From positions 1 to 50,592 of the forward strand of contig JAUMZB010000012.1 of the NCBI GenBank assembly GCA_030528345.1: a stretch of 50,592 nucleotides of DNA. Direction: 5' to 3'. The stretch comes from Eikenella sp. GTDB lineage: Bacteria > Pseudomonadota > Gammaproteobacteria > Burkholderiales > Neisseriaceae. Both the position numbers and the translations under genes were made by a program. Below, one piece after another: positions 10,134-20,104 of this stretch (the stretch's first letter is position 1; every line of letters begins with the position of its first letter). The notes beneath the pieces were generated by a model, which searched no databases, was not told the DNA's origin, and saw nothing but the letters and a program-made list of their open reading frames with translations.

Positions 10134-10469
10134 TCACGCTTGCCCGGCAAGAAAAACCGGCGCATAAGCCAGGCCGAACAAAGCCAAGGTAAGCAACAGC
10201 AGCATGCCGACGGCCGCCGCGCTGCGTATATGGCTTTCCTGCCAAGCGCCCCAAATGCCCGAAACCAAGCAACCCAAAGGCAGCAGCCACACGGTGCCAT
10301 CTTGAATACGCTCAAACAGCCAAGCGGTATAAGCCGGCACGGGCACGCCGAAACCCTGCCACACTTGATGAAACTGTTTGACGCCCTCAACAAACATCAC
10401 CGCAATAAACCACGTTTGGAGACCAACGACAAACAGCGTCAACACGCACAACACTATTTTTTTCAGCAT
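10134..10469 (-). CDS. Small membrane protein of unknown function between lepA and lepB
   Basis: Encodes 111 residues with three or four hydrophobic segments: about residues 5-30, a central WLLPLGCLVSGIWG and a C-terminal AVGMLLLLTLALFGLAYAPVFL. ATG 10469 has a strong GGAGGG seven bases upstream, which favours a real gene. I recognise no conserved motif. It is on the same strand as lepA and lepB and may be part of their transcript, but the repeat element at 10498-10680 sits in front of it. Confidence 0.55.
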   Translation of the reverse strand: MLKKIVLCVLTLFVVGLQTWFIAVMFVEGVKQFHQVWQGFGVPVPAYTAWLFERIQDGTVWLLPLGCLVSGIWGAWQESHIRSAAAVGMLLLLTLALFGLAYAPVFLAGQA

Positions 10470-10497
10470 ATCCGCGCCCTCCGAGCAGATTCAGGCT

Positions 10498-10680
10498 GAG
10501 ACCTTTGCAAAACCTCCAGATGTGGATGCAGTTCAAGGCGTAGCAGCGCAGCGAACGTGAACGCCAAGAATCCCCGTGGGACAGACATATCACACGATAG
10601 GCAAGTGAGTGAGCAGTACCCCTAGGGCATAAACGCACAACGCAGAAATGCGCCGCAGATGGAGGTTTTGCAAAGGTCTC
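10498..10680. mobile_element. 183-bp MITE-like element, copy 1
   Basis: The ends are a perfect 21-bp inverted repeat starting GAGACCTTTGCAAAACC (10498-10518 against 10660-10680). The interior is non-coding and shares long blocks with the inverted copy at 20105-20280, such as ATATCACACGATAGGCAAG and CGCACAACGCAGAAA. The bases AGGCT occur immediately on both sides, and on the right they begin an exact DUS. The element may therefore have inserted at a DUS and duplicated five bases. The termini resemble ends I recall for IS5-group elements of Neisseria; this relation is from memory. Confidence 0.75.
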
Positions 10681-10692
10681 AGGCTACCTGAA
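10681..10692 (+). repeat. DNA uptake sequence abutting MITE copy 1
   Basis: Exact AGGCTACCTGAA starting at the first base after the element, 16 bases from the lepA stop. Confidence 0.85.
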
Positions 10693-10707
10693 AGCCAATC
10701 CGGCCAA

Positions 10708-12501
10708 CTATTTGTCCCCCACCTGCAAAATCGCCAGAAAGGCCGATTGCGGAATCTCCACATTGCCCACCTGCTTCATGCGGCGTTTGCCGGCTTTCTG
10801 CTTCTCCAACAGCTTTTTCTTACGCGTGATGTCACCGCCGTAACATTTGGCCAACACGTTTTTGCGCAGCGCCTTCACGTTTTCGCGGGCGATGATTTGG
10901 CTGCCGATGGATGCCTGCACCGCAATATCGAACATCTGGCGCGGAATCAGTTCGCGCATTTTGGCGGCCAGCTCGCGGCCGCGGTGCACCGAGTTTTGGC
11001 GGTGCACAATCAGGCTCAAAGCGTCCACTTTTTCGCCGTTGACCATAATATCGAGCTTGATGAGGTCGGAGGGCTGGAATTCTTTAAACTCGTAATCCAA
11101 AGAAGCATAGCCGCGCGAAGTGGATTTGAGCTTGTCAAAGAAATCCATTACCACTTCGTTCATCGGCAAATCATAGGTGAGCATCACCTGGCGGCCGAGG
11201 TATTGCATGTTTTTCTGAATGCCACGCTTTTGGTTGCACAGCGTCATCACATTGCCCACATATTCCTGAGGCACCAGAATGGTGGCGGTGATGATGGGCT
11301 CCAAAATGGTGTCGATGCTGCCGGTGTCGGGCAGTTTGGAGGGGTTTTCCACCTCGATTTTGTCGCCGTTTTTGAGTATGACTTCATACACCACCGTGGG
11401 CGCGGTGGTGATCAAATCCATATCGAATTCGCGCTCCAGCCGCTCCTGAACAATCTCCAGATGCAACAGGCCCAAAAAGCCGCAGCGGAAACCGAAGCCC
11501 AAGGCCTGCGACACTTCCGGCTCGAATTTGAGCGAAGCGTCGTTCAGTTGCAGCTTTTCCAAAGCCTCGCGCAAGGCTTCGTAATCGTGGCTTTCCACGG
11601 GGTAGAGGCCGGCAAACACCTGGCTTTGCACTTCCTTAAAGCCGGGCAGCGGCTCGGCGGCGGGGTTTTGCACCAAGGTCACGGTGTCGCCCACCTTGGC
11701 CTGCCCCAATTCTTTGACGCCGGTAATCAGAAAGCCCACTTCGCCGGCGCTCAACTGCGGTCTGGCCACCGATTTGGGCGTGAACACGCCCAGCTGTTCC
11801 ACCTGCGTTTCGGCCTTGGTGGACATAAAACGCACTTTGTCTTTCAGCTTCAGGGTGCCGTTTTTGATGCGGATCAGCATCACCACGCCCACATAATTGT
11901 CGAACCAGGAATCGATGATCATCGCCTGCAAGGGCGCTTCCGGGTCGCCTGCGGGCGGCGGCACCTTGTTGACGATTTCTTCCAGCACGTCTTCCACACC
12001 CAAGCCGCTTTTGGCCGAGCAGGTGACTGCGCCCACGGCGTCGATGCCGATGATGTCTTCGATTTCCTGCGCCACGCGGTCGGGGTCGGCGGCGGGCAAA
12101 TCGATTTTGTTCAGCACCGGCACCACTTCCACCCCCAAATCGATGGCGGTATAACAGTTGGCCACGGTTTGCGCTTCCACGCCTTGGGAAGCGTCCACCA
12201 CCAAGAGCGCGCCTTCGCAGGCGGAAAGCGAACGCGATACCTCATAGGAAAAGTCCACGTGGCCGGGGGTGTCGATGAGGTTGAGCCGGTAGGTTTCGCC
12301 GTTGCGCGCGGTGTAGTTTAAGGCGGCGGTTTGCGCCTTGATGGTGATGCCGCGCTCTTTTTCGATGTCCATCGAATCGAGCACCTGGGTGCTCATTTCG
12401 CGCATTTCCAAGCCGCCGCAATATTGGATGAAACGGTCGGCCAGCGTGGACTTGCCGTGGTCGATGTGGGCGATGATGGAGAAATTACGGATGTTTTTCA
12501 T
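10708..12501 (-). CDS. lepA: Elongation factor 4 (LepA), ribosome back-translocase GTPase
   Basis: A ribosome-associated translational GTPase that acts on stalled or mis-translocated ribosomes. The 597-residue protein has the standard length. Its G domain shows [10 protein letters not shown] (G1), the RGITIKAQ switch I, DTPGHVDF (G3) and NKIDLP (G4). EF-G-like domains III and V and the LepA-specific C-terminal domain follow, with YHQNSVHRG-type and [27 protein letters not shown] sequence at the end. ATG 12501 ([16 protein letters not shown]) is the usual LepA start; no clear Shine-Dalgarno is seen. The frame extends 40 codons upstream without conserved sequence. Confidence 0.96.
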   Translation of the reverse strand: MKNIRNFSIIAHIDHGKSTLADRFIQYCGGLEMREMSTQVLDSMDIEKERGITIKAQTAALNYTARNGETYRLNLIDTPGHVDFSYEVSRSLSACEGALLVVDASQGVEAQTVANCYTAIDLGVEVVPVLNKIDLPAADPDRVAQEIEDIIGIDAVGAVTCSAKSGLGVEDVLEEIVNKVPPPAGDPEAPLQAMIIDSWFDNYVGVVMLIRIKNGTLKLKDKVRFMSTKAETQVEQLGVFTPKSVARPQLSAGEVGFLITGVKELGQAKVGDTVTLVQNPAAEPLPGFKEVQSQVFAGLYPVESHDYEALREALEKLQLNDASLKFEPEVSQALGFGFRCGFLGLLHLEIVQERLEREFDMDLITTAPTVVYEVILKNGDKIEVENPSKLPDTGSIDTILEPIITATILVPQEYVGNVMTLCNQKRGIQKNMQYLGRQVMLTYDLPMNEVVMDFFDKLKSTSRGYASLDYEFKEFQPSDLIKLDIMVNGEKVDALSLIVHRQNSVHRGRELAAKMRELIPRQMFDIAVQASIGSQIIARENVKALRKNVLAKCYGGDITRKKKLLEKQKAGKRRMKQVGNVEIPQSAFLAILQVGDK

Positions 12502-12620
12502 GCAATATTCAGACAATACGGTTGGCGGGTGCCGCCGGCGGAAAACAGAAAGAAAATAGCCGCGCATTGTAGCGGAAAAAAGCCAATCCCGCCATGCGCC
12601 CCGGCAGCGCCAAACAGGCA

Positions 12621-12655
12621 TTCAGGCTACCTGAAACGCTTTCAGGTAGCCTGAA
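12621..12655. terminator. DUS-pair hairpin after the aminotransferase gene
   Basis: A perfect 16-bp stem (12621-12636 with 12640-12655) and CGC loop made of two exact facing DUS. It is downstream of the aminotransferase and upstream of lepA, both on the minus strand. Confidence 0.8.
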
Positions 12656-12677
12656 CCGGTACCGCAGGGGCAGGCGC

Positions 12678-13814
12678 TTACGCCGTGCCCTGCCGCACTT
12701 TATCCGCGGCCTCGGCCAACAGCGCCACCGTGCGCGGAATGTTTTGCAGTTTGTCCAAACCGAACAGGCCGATGCGGAAGGTTTGGAAATCGCTTTCGCC
12801 GCATTGCAGCGGCACGCCGGCGGCAATCTGCACCCCCTGTTCCGCAAACGCCTTGCCGCTTTGAATGTCGGCGCGGTCGGTGTAGCACACCACCACGCCC
12901 GGCGCTTCAAAGCCCGGCGCCGCCACGCTGGCAAAGCCTTTTTCCGCCAGCATGGCGCGCACTTGGCGGCCCAATTCGGCCTGTGCCGCTTTCAATTCGG
13001 CAAAGCCCAGCGCACGTGCTTCTTTCAGGGTGTCGCGCAGGCGGATCAGGCCGTCGGTGGGCATGGTGGCGTGGTAGGCATGGCCGCCGTTTTCAAAAGC
13101 CTGCATGATGTTGAGCCATTTTTTCAGATCCAAATCGAAGCTGTCGGATTCGCTGTTTTCCACCGCCGCCACGCCTTCGGCGCCGAGCATCACCAAGCCG
13201 GCGCAGGGCGGGCTGCTCCAGCCTTTCTGCGGCGCGCTCAACAGCACGTCGATGCCCAAATCGCGCATGTCCAGCCAGATGCAGCCCGAAGCAATGCAGT
13301 CCACCGCCAACAGTGCGTCCACCTCATGCGCGGCGCGGCTCAGGCGGCGCAGATAGTCGTCGGGCAGCATCATGCCGGATGCGGTTTCCACATGCGGGGC
13401 AAACACAATCTCGGGGCGGAACTCGGCAATCGCCGCTTCCACTTCCTCAATCGGCGCCGGCACAAAAGGGGCTTTGCTGCCCGCTGCGGTCTGCCGTGCA
13501 GCCAATACGCGGGATTCGGCTGCCAAGCCGCCCTTTTCCAAAATCTGCGTCCAACGGAAACTGAAAAAGCCGTTGCGCACAATCAGGCAGCGTTTGCCGC
13601 GCGCCAGCTGGCGCGCCACCGCCTCCATGCCCGCAGTGCCGCTGCCGGGCACCACCACCGCCGCTGCGGCGGCATACACTTCTTTCAAGCCCGCCGACAG
13701 CTCGCGCAGGGCGGTTTGAAACTGTTGCGACATATGGTTCACCGCGCGGTCGGTATAAACCACGGAATATTCAAGCAGGCCGTCGGCATCGGGATGCGGC
13801 AGTAAAGCAGGCAT
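12678..13814 (-). CDS. Class V PLP aminotransferase (alanine-glyoxylate / phosphonopyruvate transaminase type)
   Basis: A 378-residue fold-type I PLP enzyme. The cofactor lysine is Lys197 in SAPQKGWSSPP. The preceding VDCIASGCIWLDM holds the ring-stacking and N1-binding acidic region, and PGSGTAGMEA (56-65) is the phosphate-cup loop. These match the alanine-glyoxylate / 2-aminoethylphosphonate-pyruvate aminotransferase group. The exact amino donor cannot be read from sequence, and no phosphonate genes lie nearby. ATG 13814 follows AAGGAGCGTGTT, a strong ribosome-binding site. panC is divergent, with only 143 bases between the two starts. Confidence 0.8.
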   Translation of the reverse strand: MPALLPHPDADGLLEYSVVYTDRAVNHMSQQFQTALRELSAGLKEVYAAAAAVVVPGSGTAGMEAVARQLARGKRCLIVRNGFFSFRWTQILEKGGLAAESRVLAARQTAAGSKAPFVPAPIEEVEAAIAEFRPEIVFAPHVETASGMMLPDDYLRRLSRAAHEVDALLAVDCIASGCIWLDMRDLGIDVLLSAPQKGWSSPPCAGLVMLGAEGVAAVENSESDSFDLDLKKWLNIMQAFENGGHAYHATMPTDGLIRLRDTLKEARALGFAELKAAQAELGRQVRAMLAEKGFASVAAPGFEAPGVVVCYTDRADIQSGKAFAEQGVQIAAGVPLQCGESDFQTFRIGLFGLDKLQNIPRTVALLAEAADKVRQGTA

Positions 13815-13957
13815 AACACGCTCCTTGTTCGGAAGGTCATCAGAATTGGGGCATTGTGGCCGATTGCCCGGCAAGATGCAAGGCCGCAGCCCGCCCTTGT
13901 CTGCCCTGCCCTGCACCGATATACTGCGACGCAACATCAGTTTCCGGGATTTTTACC

Positions 13958-14794
13958 ATGCGCATCCTGCATACCATTAACGAGCTGCGCGAATGGCGCA
14001 AACAGGTTTCCGGCGTGGCCTTTGTGCCCACCATGGGCAATCTGCACGAAGGCCATCTGGCTTTGGTGCGCGAAGCCGCCCGCCGTGCCGAGCATGTGGT
14101 GGTGAGCATTTTCGTCAACCGCCTGCAATTCGGCCAAGGCGAAGATTTCGACCGCTATCCGCGCACCCTGGCGCAAGATGCGGAAAAGCTGGCCGACGCA
14201 AGCGTGGCGGTGGTGTTCGCGCCCGACGAAGCCGAGCTGTATCCCAACGTCAGCCAGCAATACAATGTGGAGCCGCCGCATCTGCAAAACGAACTGTGCG
14301 GCGCCTTCCGCCCCGGCCACTTCCGCGGCGTGGCCACCGTGGTCACCAAGCTCTTCAATATCGTCCAGCCCGACTACGCCTGCTTCGGCAAAAAAGACTA
14401 CCAGCAATTGGCCGTCATCCGCGGCATGGCCGCCGACCTCAATATGCCGGTAGAGATCGTGCCGGTGGACACCGGCCGCGCCGAAGACGGCCTGGCCCTC
14501 TCCAGCCGCAACCAATACCTCAGCGCCGAAGAGCGGCAAAAAGCCCCCCGGCTCTACCGCGAGCTGCAAACCGTGGCCGCCGCCGTCGCCGCCGGCGAAC
14601 GCGATTACGCCGCGCTGGAACGACAGGCCGCGCAAAACCTGCGGCAGCAAGGCTGGCAGGTGGATTATGTGGAAATCCGCCACGCCGACACCCTTCAGGT
14701 AGCCCATGTCGGCGACAAAGCCCTGGTGGCACTGGCCGCCGCCCGCCTCGGCCGCACCCGCTTGATCGACAATCTGGAAATCCATTTGGATTAG
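13958..14794 (+). CDS. panC: Pantothenate synthetase
   Basis: Joins pantoate and beta-alanine using ATP, the last step of vitamin B5 synthesis and the entry to coenzyme A. At 278 residues it has the expected length. The nucleotidyltransferase signature [10 protein letters not shown] (24-33) is followed by [11 protein letters not shown], the [12 protein letters not shown] pantoate/ATP-binding stretch and a C-terminal dimerisation domain. ATG 13958 ([13 protein letters not shown]) matches the usual PanC beginning, with a modest GGGA upstream. A reverse DUS-like site near 14697 encodes LQVA. panB and panD are not adjacent here. Confidence 0.95.
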   Translation: MRILHTINELREWRKQVSGVAFVPTMGNLHEGHLALVREAARRAEHVVVSIFVNRLQFGQGEDFDRYPRTLAQDAEKLADASVAVVFAPDEAELYPNVSQQYNVEPPHLQNELCGAFRPGHFRGVATVVTKLFNIVQPDYACFGKKDYQQLAVIRGMAADLNMPVEIVPVDTGRAEDGLALSSRNQYLSAEERQKAPRLYRELQTVAAAVAAGERDYAALERQAAQNLRQQGWQVDYVEIRHADTLQVAHVGDKALVALAAARLGRTRLIDNLEIHLD

Positions 14795-14843
14795 GGCGCG
14801 CCGTCATTCAGCCTGAAGCTGATCACACGCGCCAATCCACGCC

Positions 14844-14908
14844 AACAGGCTACCTGAAACCCTTACCCGCGCAGATACCTGCAAAAACCGTTTCAGGCAG
14901 CCTGTTTT
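14844..14908 (+). terminator. DUS-pair hairpin after panC
   Basis: Arms 14844-14860 and 14890-14906 are complementary except for one wobble, because the left arm uses AGGCTACCTGAA and the right arm the variant. The loop is 29 bases and TTTT follows. Confidence 0.65.
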
Positions 14909-14986
14909 GCCTGCCGCTGTCAGAAAACCGCACGCCGTCCGTCTATCCGGGCAAACCCTTCTCCATCACCCCATGCGAGCTTGACC

Positions 14987-16552
14987 ATGTTGAACAAAAC
15001 CATCCGCAGCCTGTCCGCCCTGTTGCTGTGCGGCATGCTCGCCGCCTGCTCCGGCACCGGCGGCCGCTCCGCCCCTTCGCCCGAAGCCGGCTTTGCCAAC
15101 CGCCTGCACACCCTGCAAACCGCCGAAGGCAAACCCGTTTCCGCGCTGCTCCAGGCAGACAAACCCACCCTGGTGAAATTTTGGGCCAGCTGGTGCCCCT
15201 TGTGCCTGGCGGAGCTGGAACACACCGCCCGCTGGCAACAGTCGCCCGACTTCGCCCAAGCCAACCTGATCACCGTCGCCTCCCCCGGTTTTCTCGGCGA
15301 AAAACCCAAATCCGACTTCGAGCAGTGGTTCGGCAAACTCGATTACCCCGGCCTTCAGGTAGCCCTAGACGACGGCAGCCTGGCCAAACAGGCCGGCATC
15401 GGCGTGTATCCCAGTTGGGTGCTGCTCTCGCCCCAAGGCGACATCCTGCGCGTGCACAAAGGCAGTCTCAACCAAGCCCAAGCCCGGGCATTGCTTACCC
15501 AACCGGATACCGACCTCGCCACCGTCGGCAAGCCCTACTTCCCCGATGCCCAAGGCCGAAGCCGGCCGGCAAACGTCAAAACCGTTTATCTGGCCGGCGG
15601 CTGCTTCTGGGGCCTCGAAGCCTATCTGCAACGCATTCCCGGCGTAGTGGACGCCGTATCCGGCTATGCCAACGGCCAAACCGAACGGCCCAGCTATGAA
15701 GAAGTGATCCGCGGCAGCGGCCACGCCGAAACCGTGCGCGTCGATTACGACCCCGCCCGCCTCAGCCTCAACGACCTCCTGCGCTACTACTTCCGCGTCA
15801 TCGACCCGCTCTCGCACAACAAGCAGGGCAACGACGTCGGCATCCAATACCGCACCGGCATCTACCACACCGACGAAGCCGACGTGCCCCTTATCCGCGC
15901 CGCACTGGCCGCCGAACAGCAAAAATACGGCCGCCCCTTGGCCGTGGAAGCCGGAAAACTGCGCCATTTCTACCCCGCAGAGGACTACCACCAAGACTAT
16001 CTGGTGAAAAACCCCAACGGCTACTGCCACATCGACATCAAACTGGCCGACGTGCCTTTGGAAGAAACCGGCAGCGCGCCCGCCCCAAACGGCCAGGGCT
16101 TTAACCCCGCCACCTACCGCAAACCCGACGACGCCACCCTGCGCCGCATCCTCACGCCCGAGCAATACCACGTTACCCAAGAAGCCGGCACCGAATACGC
16201 CTTCAGCCACGAATACGACCATCTGTTCGACCCCGGCCTGTATGTGGACGTTGTCAGCGGCCAGCCCCTGTTCAGCAGCCGCGACAAATACGACGCCCAA
16301 TGCGGTTGGCCCAGCTTCACCCGCCCCATCCGTCCCGACGCCGTGACCCGCCGCGACGACTTCAGCTACCACATGCACCGCATCGAAGTCCGCAGCAGCG
16401 CCGCCGATTCCCACCTCGGCCATGTATTCGACGACGGCCCCAAAGACCGCGGCGGCCTGCGCTACTGCATCAACGGCGCCAGCCTGCGCTTTATTCCCGA
16501 AGCGAAGATGCGGGAACAGGGCTATGGCGACTACCTGCCCGATATCCGCTGA
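14987..16552 (+). CDS. msrAB: Thioredoxin-MsrA-MsrB fusion lipoprotein (PilB type)
   Basis: A trifunctional methionine sulfoxide reductase that repairs oxidised envelope proteins. Its 521 residues contain a lipoprotein signal with lipobox LAAC (Cys21), a TlpA/thioredoxin-like domain with the redox motif CPLC (70-73), MsrA with catalytic Cys206 in GGCFWG, and MsrB with CGWPSF (Cys439) and the catalytic RYCINGASL (Cys494). The domain order is that of neisserial PilB. Such proteins receive electrons across the membrane from DsbD/CcdA-type partners, which are not in this window. ATG 14987 is two codons into a frame that opens with TTG. The lipobox points to membrane anchoring rather than free secretion. 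Confidence 0.95.
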   Translation: MLNKTIRSLSALLLCGMLAACSGTGGRSAPSPEAGFANRLHTLQTAEGKPVSALLQADKPTLVKFWASWCPLCLAELEHTARWQQSPDFAQANLITVASPGFLGEKPKSDFEQWFGKLDYPGLQVALDDGSLAKQAGIGVYPSWVLLSPQGDILRVHKGSLNQAQARALLTQPDTDLATVGKPYFPDAQGRSRPANVKTVYLAGGCFWGLEAYLQRIPGVVDAVSGYANGQTERPSYEEVIRGSGHAETVRVDYDPARLSLNDLLRYYFRVIDPLSHNKQGNDVGIQYRTGIYHTDEADVPLIRAALAAEQQKYGRPLAVEAGKLRHFYPAEDYHQDYLVKNPNGYCHIDIKLADVPLEETGSAPAPNGQGFNPATYRKPDDATLRRILTPEQYHVTQEAGTEYAFSHEYDHLFDPGLYVDVVSGQPLFSSRDKYDAQCGWPSFTRPIRPDAVTRRDDFSYHMHRIEVRSSAADSHLGHVFDDGPKDRGGLRYCINGASLRFIPEAKMREQGYGDYLPDIR

Positions 16553-16562
16553 CCTTGCGGCT

Positions 16563-16574
16563 TTCAGGTAGCCT
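16563..16574 (-). repeat. DNA uptake sequence (minus-strand copy)
   Basis: Exact DUS complement just after msrAB. A near-perfect partner (GGGCTACCTGAA) lies at about 16658, beyond the terminator hairpin. Confidence 0.8.
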
Positions 16575-16601
16575 GAAACAGAGGCAAAGGCCGGCTGAAA
16601 C

Positions 16602-16643
16602 AAAACAAACGCACTTCACGCCATGATGAAGTGCGTTTGTTTT
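16602..16643. terminator. Bidirectional terminator between msrAB and the DUF4149-like gene
   Basis: A perfect 17-bp stem (16602-16618 with 16627-16643) has an 8-base loop, and its arms begin with A-rich and end with T-rich tracts on both strands. It serves convergent genes. Unlike most terminators here it is not built from DUS. Confidence 0.85.
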
Positions 16644-16690
16644 GGCAAACAGATGCGGGCTACCTGAAAAAACAAAGGCCGCACCCGTCA

Positions 16691-17140
16691 TCAGCGCCAT
16701 TCAAACTTCAACAGCCGCAGCAGCAAAAACAGGGCAATCAGGCTCACCAGCAGATAAATACTGCTCGAAGTGCCGTGCCAGGCGGCAAAGCTGCCGCCCA
16801 CCCAATCGTGCAGCCAATAAGTTTGTTGCTCGCGCAAGGCTTTGATGACCGGTGTAATCAAAAACTGGGAAACGGCCAACAGCAACCACATAAACGCCAC
16901 GATTTTGCCGGTATGGCTGCGTTCGTATTGATGGCGCTGCGCAGAGCGGCCGGCCAGATACACCAAGCCCCACACCAGCAGCCCGCCGTAATTGGCCGCA
17001 TCGAACAACACGCCGGCCAGATAACCCGCCTGCTGTTGCGGCAACTGTTGAAACAGCAGCGGCGCCACGCCGTAGCCGGCCAAAATATACGCACCAAACC
17101 AAAAAGAAATCAGAAAAACCAAAACCTTACTGAAAAACAC
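16691..17140 (-). CDS. DUF4149-like four-helix membrane protein
   Basis: About 149 residues with four membrane segments. The pattern LISFWFGAYILAGYGVAPLLFQQLP, then AGYLAGVLFDAANYGGLLVWGL, a cytoplasmic basic loop and two further helices, is that of the DUF4149 family, whose function is not known. I choose GTG 17140 because AAAGG lies eight bases before it; the frame can also start at TTG 17164. It is convergent with msrAB and divergent from ttcA. Confidence 0.6.
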   Translation of the reverse strand: MFFSKVLVFLISFWFGAYILAGYGVAPLLFQQLPQQQAGYLAGVLFDAANYGGLLVWGLVYLAGRSAQRHQYERSHTGKIVAFMWLLLAVSQFLITPVIKALREQQTYWLHDWVGGSFAAWHGTSSSIYLLVSLIALFLLLRLLKFEWR

Positions 17141-17202
17141 GGGATACGCCTTTCTGTCGGACAATGGAAACGCCCGCCAGTGTACCGCATTTGGGCGCAG
17201 AC

Positions 17203-17231
17203 TTCAGAGAAATAGCGGTTTGCGGTACAAT
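17203..17231 (+). promoter_or_regulatory. Possible ttcA promoter
   Basis: TTCAGA at 17203-17208, a 17-base spacer and TACAAT at 17226-17231, ending 29 bases before the ttcA start. Confidence 0.4.
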
Positions 17232-17260
17232 CGCCGCCTTTATTTTCCGCCGCTGCCGCC

Positions 17261-18181
17261 ATGTCGAAAAAGCCGAAACACGAACTCGAAAACAACAAAT
17301 TAAACAAACGCCTGCGCCATGCCGTCGGCGACGCCATCAACGACTTCAATATGATTGAAGCCGGCGACAAAATCATGGTCTGCCTCTCCGGCGGCAAAGA
17401 CAGCTACGCCTTATTGGACATCCTGCGCCAATTGCAGGCCAGCGCCCCGGTTGATTTCGAACTGGTGGCGGTAAACCTCGACCAAAAACAGCCCGGTTTT
17501 CCCGAACACGTTTTGCCCGAATACCTCGAAAGCATAGGCGTGCCGTACAAAATCATCGAAGAAGATACTTATTCGGTGGTCAAGCGTGTGATTGAAGAAG
17601 GCAAAACCACCTGCTCGCTGTGCAGCCGCCTGCGCCGCGGCGTGCTCTACCGTGTGGCCAAAGAACTGGGCTGCAGCAAAATCGCACTCGGCCACCACCG
17701 CGACGACATTCTGCAAACCCTGTTTCTGAATCTGTTTTACGGCGGCAAACTGAAAGCCATGCCGCCGAAACTGGTGTCCGACAACGGCGAACACATCGTG
17801 ATCCGCCCGCTGGCTTATGTGAAGGAAAAAGATCTGGAACGCTACGCCGAACTCAAGCAGTTTCCGATTATCCCCTGCAATCTGTGCGGCTCCCAGCCCA
17901 ATCTGCAGCGCCAGGTGATCAAAGAAATGCTCAACGACTGGGACAAACGCTTCCCCGGCCGCATCGAATCCATGTTCTCCGCCCTGCAAAACGTGGTGCC
18001 CTCCCACCTGGCCGATACCGAGCTGTTCGATTTTGCGGGCCTGACCCGCGGGCAAACCCTGAAGCACGGCGGGGATGTGGCTTTCGACCGCGAAAACGTG
18101 CCGACGCAGTTTGCAGGCAGCCCGGCAGCCGGACAGCCGCCGCGCACAGTCATCAACATTCTCGCCAGCAAACCGAAATAA
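17261..18181 (+). CDS. ttcA: tRNA 2-thiocytidine synthetase TtcA
   Basis: Thiolates cytidine 32 in certain tRNAs using ATP and an iron-sulfur cluster. The 306-residue protein has the PP-loop SGGKDS (43-48), and two CxxC pairs, TCSLC (Cys118, Cys121) and PCNLC (Cys206, Cys209), that match the cluster/sulfur-carrying cysteines of the family. [10 protein letters not shown] is also typical. The start is ATG 17261 with no strong Shine-Dalgarno. The next gene begins seven bases after the stop, suggesting translational coupling. Confidence 0.94.
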   Translation: MSKKPKHELENNKLNKRLRHAVGDAINDFNMIEAGDKIMVCLSGGKDSYALLDILRQLQASAPVDFELVAVNLDQKQPGFPEHVLPEYLESIGVPYKIIEEDTYSVVKRVIEEGKTTCSLCSRLRRGVLYRVAKELGCSKIALGHHRDDILQTLFLNLFYGGKLKAMPPKLVSDNGEHIVIRPLAYVKEKDLERYAELKQFPIIPCNLCGSQPNLQRQVIKEMLNDWDKRFPGRIESMFSALQNVVPSHLADTELFDFAGLTRGQTLKHGGDVAFDRENVPTQFAGSPAAGQPPRTVINILASKPK

Positions 18182-18188
18182 CGCCGCC

Positions 18189-18896
18189 ATGCACCGTCTC
18201 GCCCCGCCCTTCGCCTTTCTCGGCCTCCTGCTGCTGATCAATCTGCCGATTATCCTGCTCTCCGTACTGATCCAATTCGGCAGCGCCTTGCAGGAAGGCG
18301 GTTTCCGCACCACGCTGATTCTCAGCGGCAGCCTGCTTTATGCCGTGAGCGCCGCAGGCATGGTGTTCTGGTTCCGCCGCATTTACCGCCGCCGTAGCAG
18401 CCAAAGCTATTTCGACACCGGCCGGCAAACGGCGTCCGTCACCCGCAAACTGCTGTGGTCGGCCGTCTATCTCGGCCTGCTGCTGGCCTTATCGCCGCTG
18501 TATGAAGCCGTCTGCTCGGCACTCGGCCTGCCCGGCTGGGAAAACCTGGCCAACCAGCAGGCGCTGGAAGCCTTATTCAGACAAATGCCGCTGTTGCTGG
18601 CCGTGCATTCGGTGCTGTTCGCGCCTCTGGCCGAAGAATTGCTGTTCCGCGGCATTTTCTTCAGCGGCTTTGGCCGGCTCGAGCAACGCGGCAGACGCCA
18701 TGCCCTGCTGGCACTTTCGGCGCTGCTGTTCGCCGCCGTCCACGCCCTGCCCACCGAGCCCGGATTCTTGCTCTATTTCTGTATGGGCTGCGTGCTCGGC
18801 GGCGCTTATCTGCACACCCGCCAGCTGCGTTACCCCATCCTCATCCACACGCTCAACAATTTATTGGGCACGGCCGCGCTGTATTTTCCGCAATAA
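18189..18896 (+). CDS. CPBP-family intramembrane metalloprotease
   Basis: A 235-residue membrane protein with about six helices. The CPBP signature is clear: EELLFRG (Glu149, Glu150, Arg154) followed by an aromatic/histidine motif (FAAVHALP) and a final HTLNNLLG segment. These are the glutamate-arginine and histidine motifs of Rce1/Abi-type proteases. The substrate is unknown; bacteriocin self-immunity and prenyl-protein processing are known roles elsewhere in the family. It starts at ATG 18189, seven bases from the ttcA stop, and so probably forms a two-gene unit with it. Confidence 0.8.
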   Translation: MHRLAPPFAFLGLLLLINLPIILLSVLIQFGSALQEGGFRTTLILSGSLLYAVSAAGMVFWFRRIYRRRSSQSYFDTGRQTASVTRKLLWSAVYLGLLLALSPLYEAVCSALGLPGWENLANQQALEALFRQMPLLLAVHSVLFAPLAEELLFRGIFFSGFGRLEQRGRRHALLALSALLFAAVHALPTEPGFLLYFCMGCVLGGAYLHTRQLRYPILIHTLNNLLGTAALYFPQ

Positions 18897-18982
18897 GGCC
18901 CCTCCCATCCTCGCTCGGACGCAAGCAGCATCCCCTTTGCCCCGGCCCAAGCAAGAGTAACTTGCCAAACCAGGCCAACAAA

Positions 18983-19020
18983 ACATCAGGCTGCCTGAAA
19001 CGTTTCAGGTAGCCTGATGT
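18983..19020. terminator. DUS-pair hairpin between convergent CPBP gene and htpX
   Basis: A 19-bp stem (18983-19001 with 19002-19020) with one wobble pair. The left arm carries AGGCTGCCTGAA and the right arm the complement of AGGCTACCTGAA, so the two dialects pair with each other. Confidence 0.8.
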
Positions 19021-19104
19021 CTATGCCCAGTTCAATATCAATACAGCAATACAGCGGTTTGGGCCGATTTGATTCGCCCCGCCGCTACTGGCAATGGCCT
19101 CCGC

Positions 19105-19968
19105 TCACATCCCGCCCTGCTGCAGACGGGCAATCCGTTCGTCCAGCGAAGGATGGGTGCTGAGCAGGGATTTGAATTTGTCGCCGGCAATGCCCATTGC
19201 CGTCATTTCCTGCGGCAGGCGGCTTTCGCTGCCTTTCAACCGTTGCAGCGCGGCAATCATCTTGGGGGCGCCCACCAGCTTGGCCGCGCCGGCATCGGCC
19301 CGGTATTCGCGCTGGCGGCTGAACCACATCACAATCAGGCTGGCGAGAAAGCCGAATACCAGCTGCAGCACGGAATTCACCAAGAGATACACGCCGTAGC
19401 CGCCCTGTTGCTGCCGGCCGCGTCCGTCCCGGGTACGCCCGGCGGCCACCACATTGGCAATCAGGCGGGAGAGGAAAATCACAAAAGTATTCACCACGCC
19501 CTGAATCAGGGTCAGCGTCACCATATCGCCGTTGCCGACGTGTGCCATTTCGTGCGCCAACACGGCTTCCACCTCATCGCGGCTCATGCGTTCCAGCAAG
19601 CCGGTACTCACCGCCACCAAAGATTTGTTGCGGCTGGCACCGGTGGCAAAAGCATTGGGTTCGGGCGAAGCATATACGGCCACTTCGGGCATCTGCAGAT
19701 CCCATTGCCTGGCCTGGGCTTCCACCACCGCCAACAGCCAGGCTTCGGTTTCGCTTCGCGGCTGGCTGATCACATACGCCCCCACCGCGCGCTTGGCGCT
19801 GCTTTTTGAGGTAAACAGGGAAATCAGCGAACCGGAGAAACCGATCACGGCAGACATCAGCAGCATGCCGTACATCTCTTGCGGATGGATGCCCAGCAGC
19901 CCCATGATCAGGCTGAGTACGAACAGAACGGCCAGGTTGGTGGCCATAAAAAGGAAAATGCGTTTCAC
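19105..19968 (-). CDS. htpX: HtpX, inner-membrane zinc metalloprotease
   Basis: A heat-shock protease that degrades misfolded membrane proteins alongside FtsH. From GTG 19968 the product is 287 residues, the family norm. It has two N-terminal membrane helices, the zinc motif HEMAH (139-143), two further hydrophobic segments and the third zinc-ligand region [13 protein letters not shown]. The GTG start is chosen because [15 protein letters not shown] matches known HtpX N-termini, although the ribosome-binding site is weak. The frame extends 85 codons upstream through a DUS hairpin and repeat DNA, which is clearly not coding. Confidence 0.93.
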   Translation of the reverse strand: MKRIFLFMATNLAVLFVLSLIMGLLGIHPQEMYGMLLMSAVIGFSGSLISLFTSKSSAKRAVGAYVISQPRSETEAWLLAVVEAQARQWDLQMPEVAVYASPEPNAFATGASRNKSLVAVSTGLLERMSRDEVEAVLAHEMAHVGNGDMVTLTLIQGVVNTFVIFLSRLIANVVAAGRTRDGRGRQQQGGYGVYLLVNSVLQLVFGFLASLIVMWFSRQREYRADAGAAKLVGAPKMIAALQRLKGSESRLPQEMTAMGIAGDKFKSLLSTHPSLDERIARLQQGGM

Positions 19969-20052
19969 GGTATCGACTTCGGTAGTGGCCGGTGAGATTG
20001 GCGCGGATGCCTTGTTACGGCCGGGTTGTGTGTGGGAAGTGTTTCCTTCGGG

Positions 20053-20076
20053 CTGCCTGAAAGCGTTTTCAGGCAG
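20053..20076. terminator. DUS-like hairpin upstream of htpX
   Basis: A 10-bp stem CTGCCTGAAA/TTTCAGGCAG with loop GCGT made of degenerate variant DUS. It lies downstream of the M23 peptidase gene and MITE copy 2 on the minus strand. Confidence 0.5.
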
Positions 20077-20104
20077 TCTGTGCGGGATATGGTTATCACA
20101 CCAT

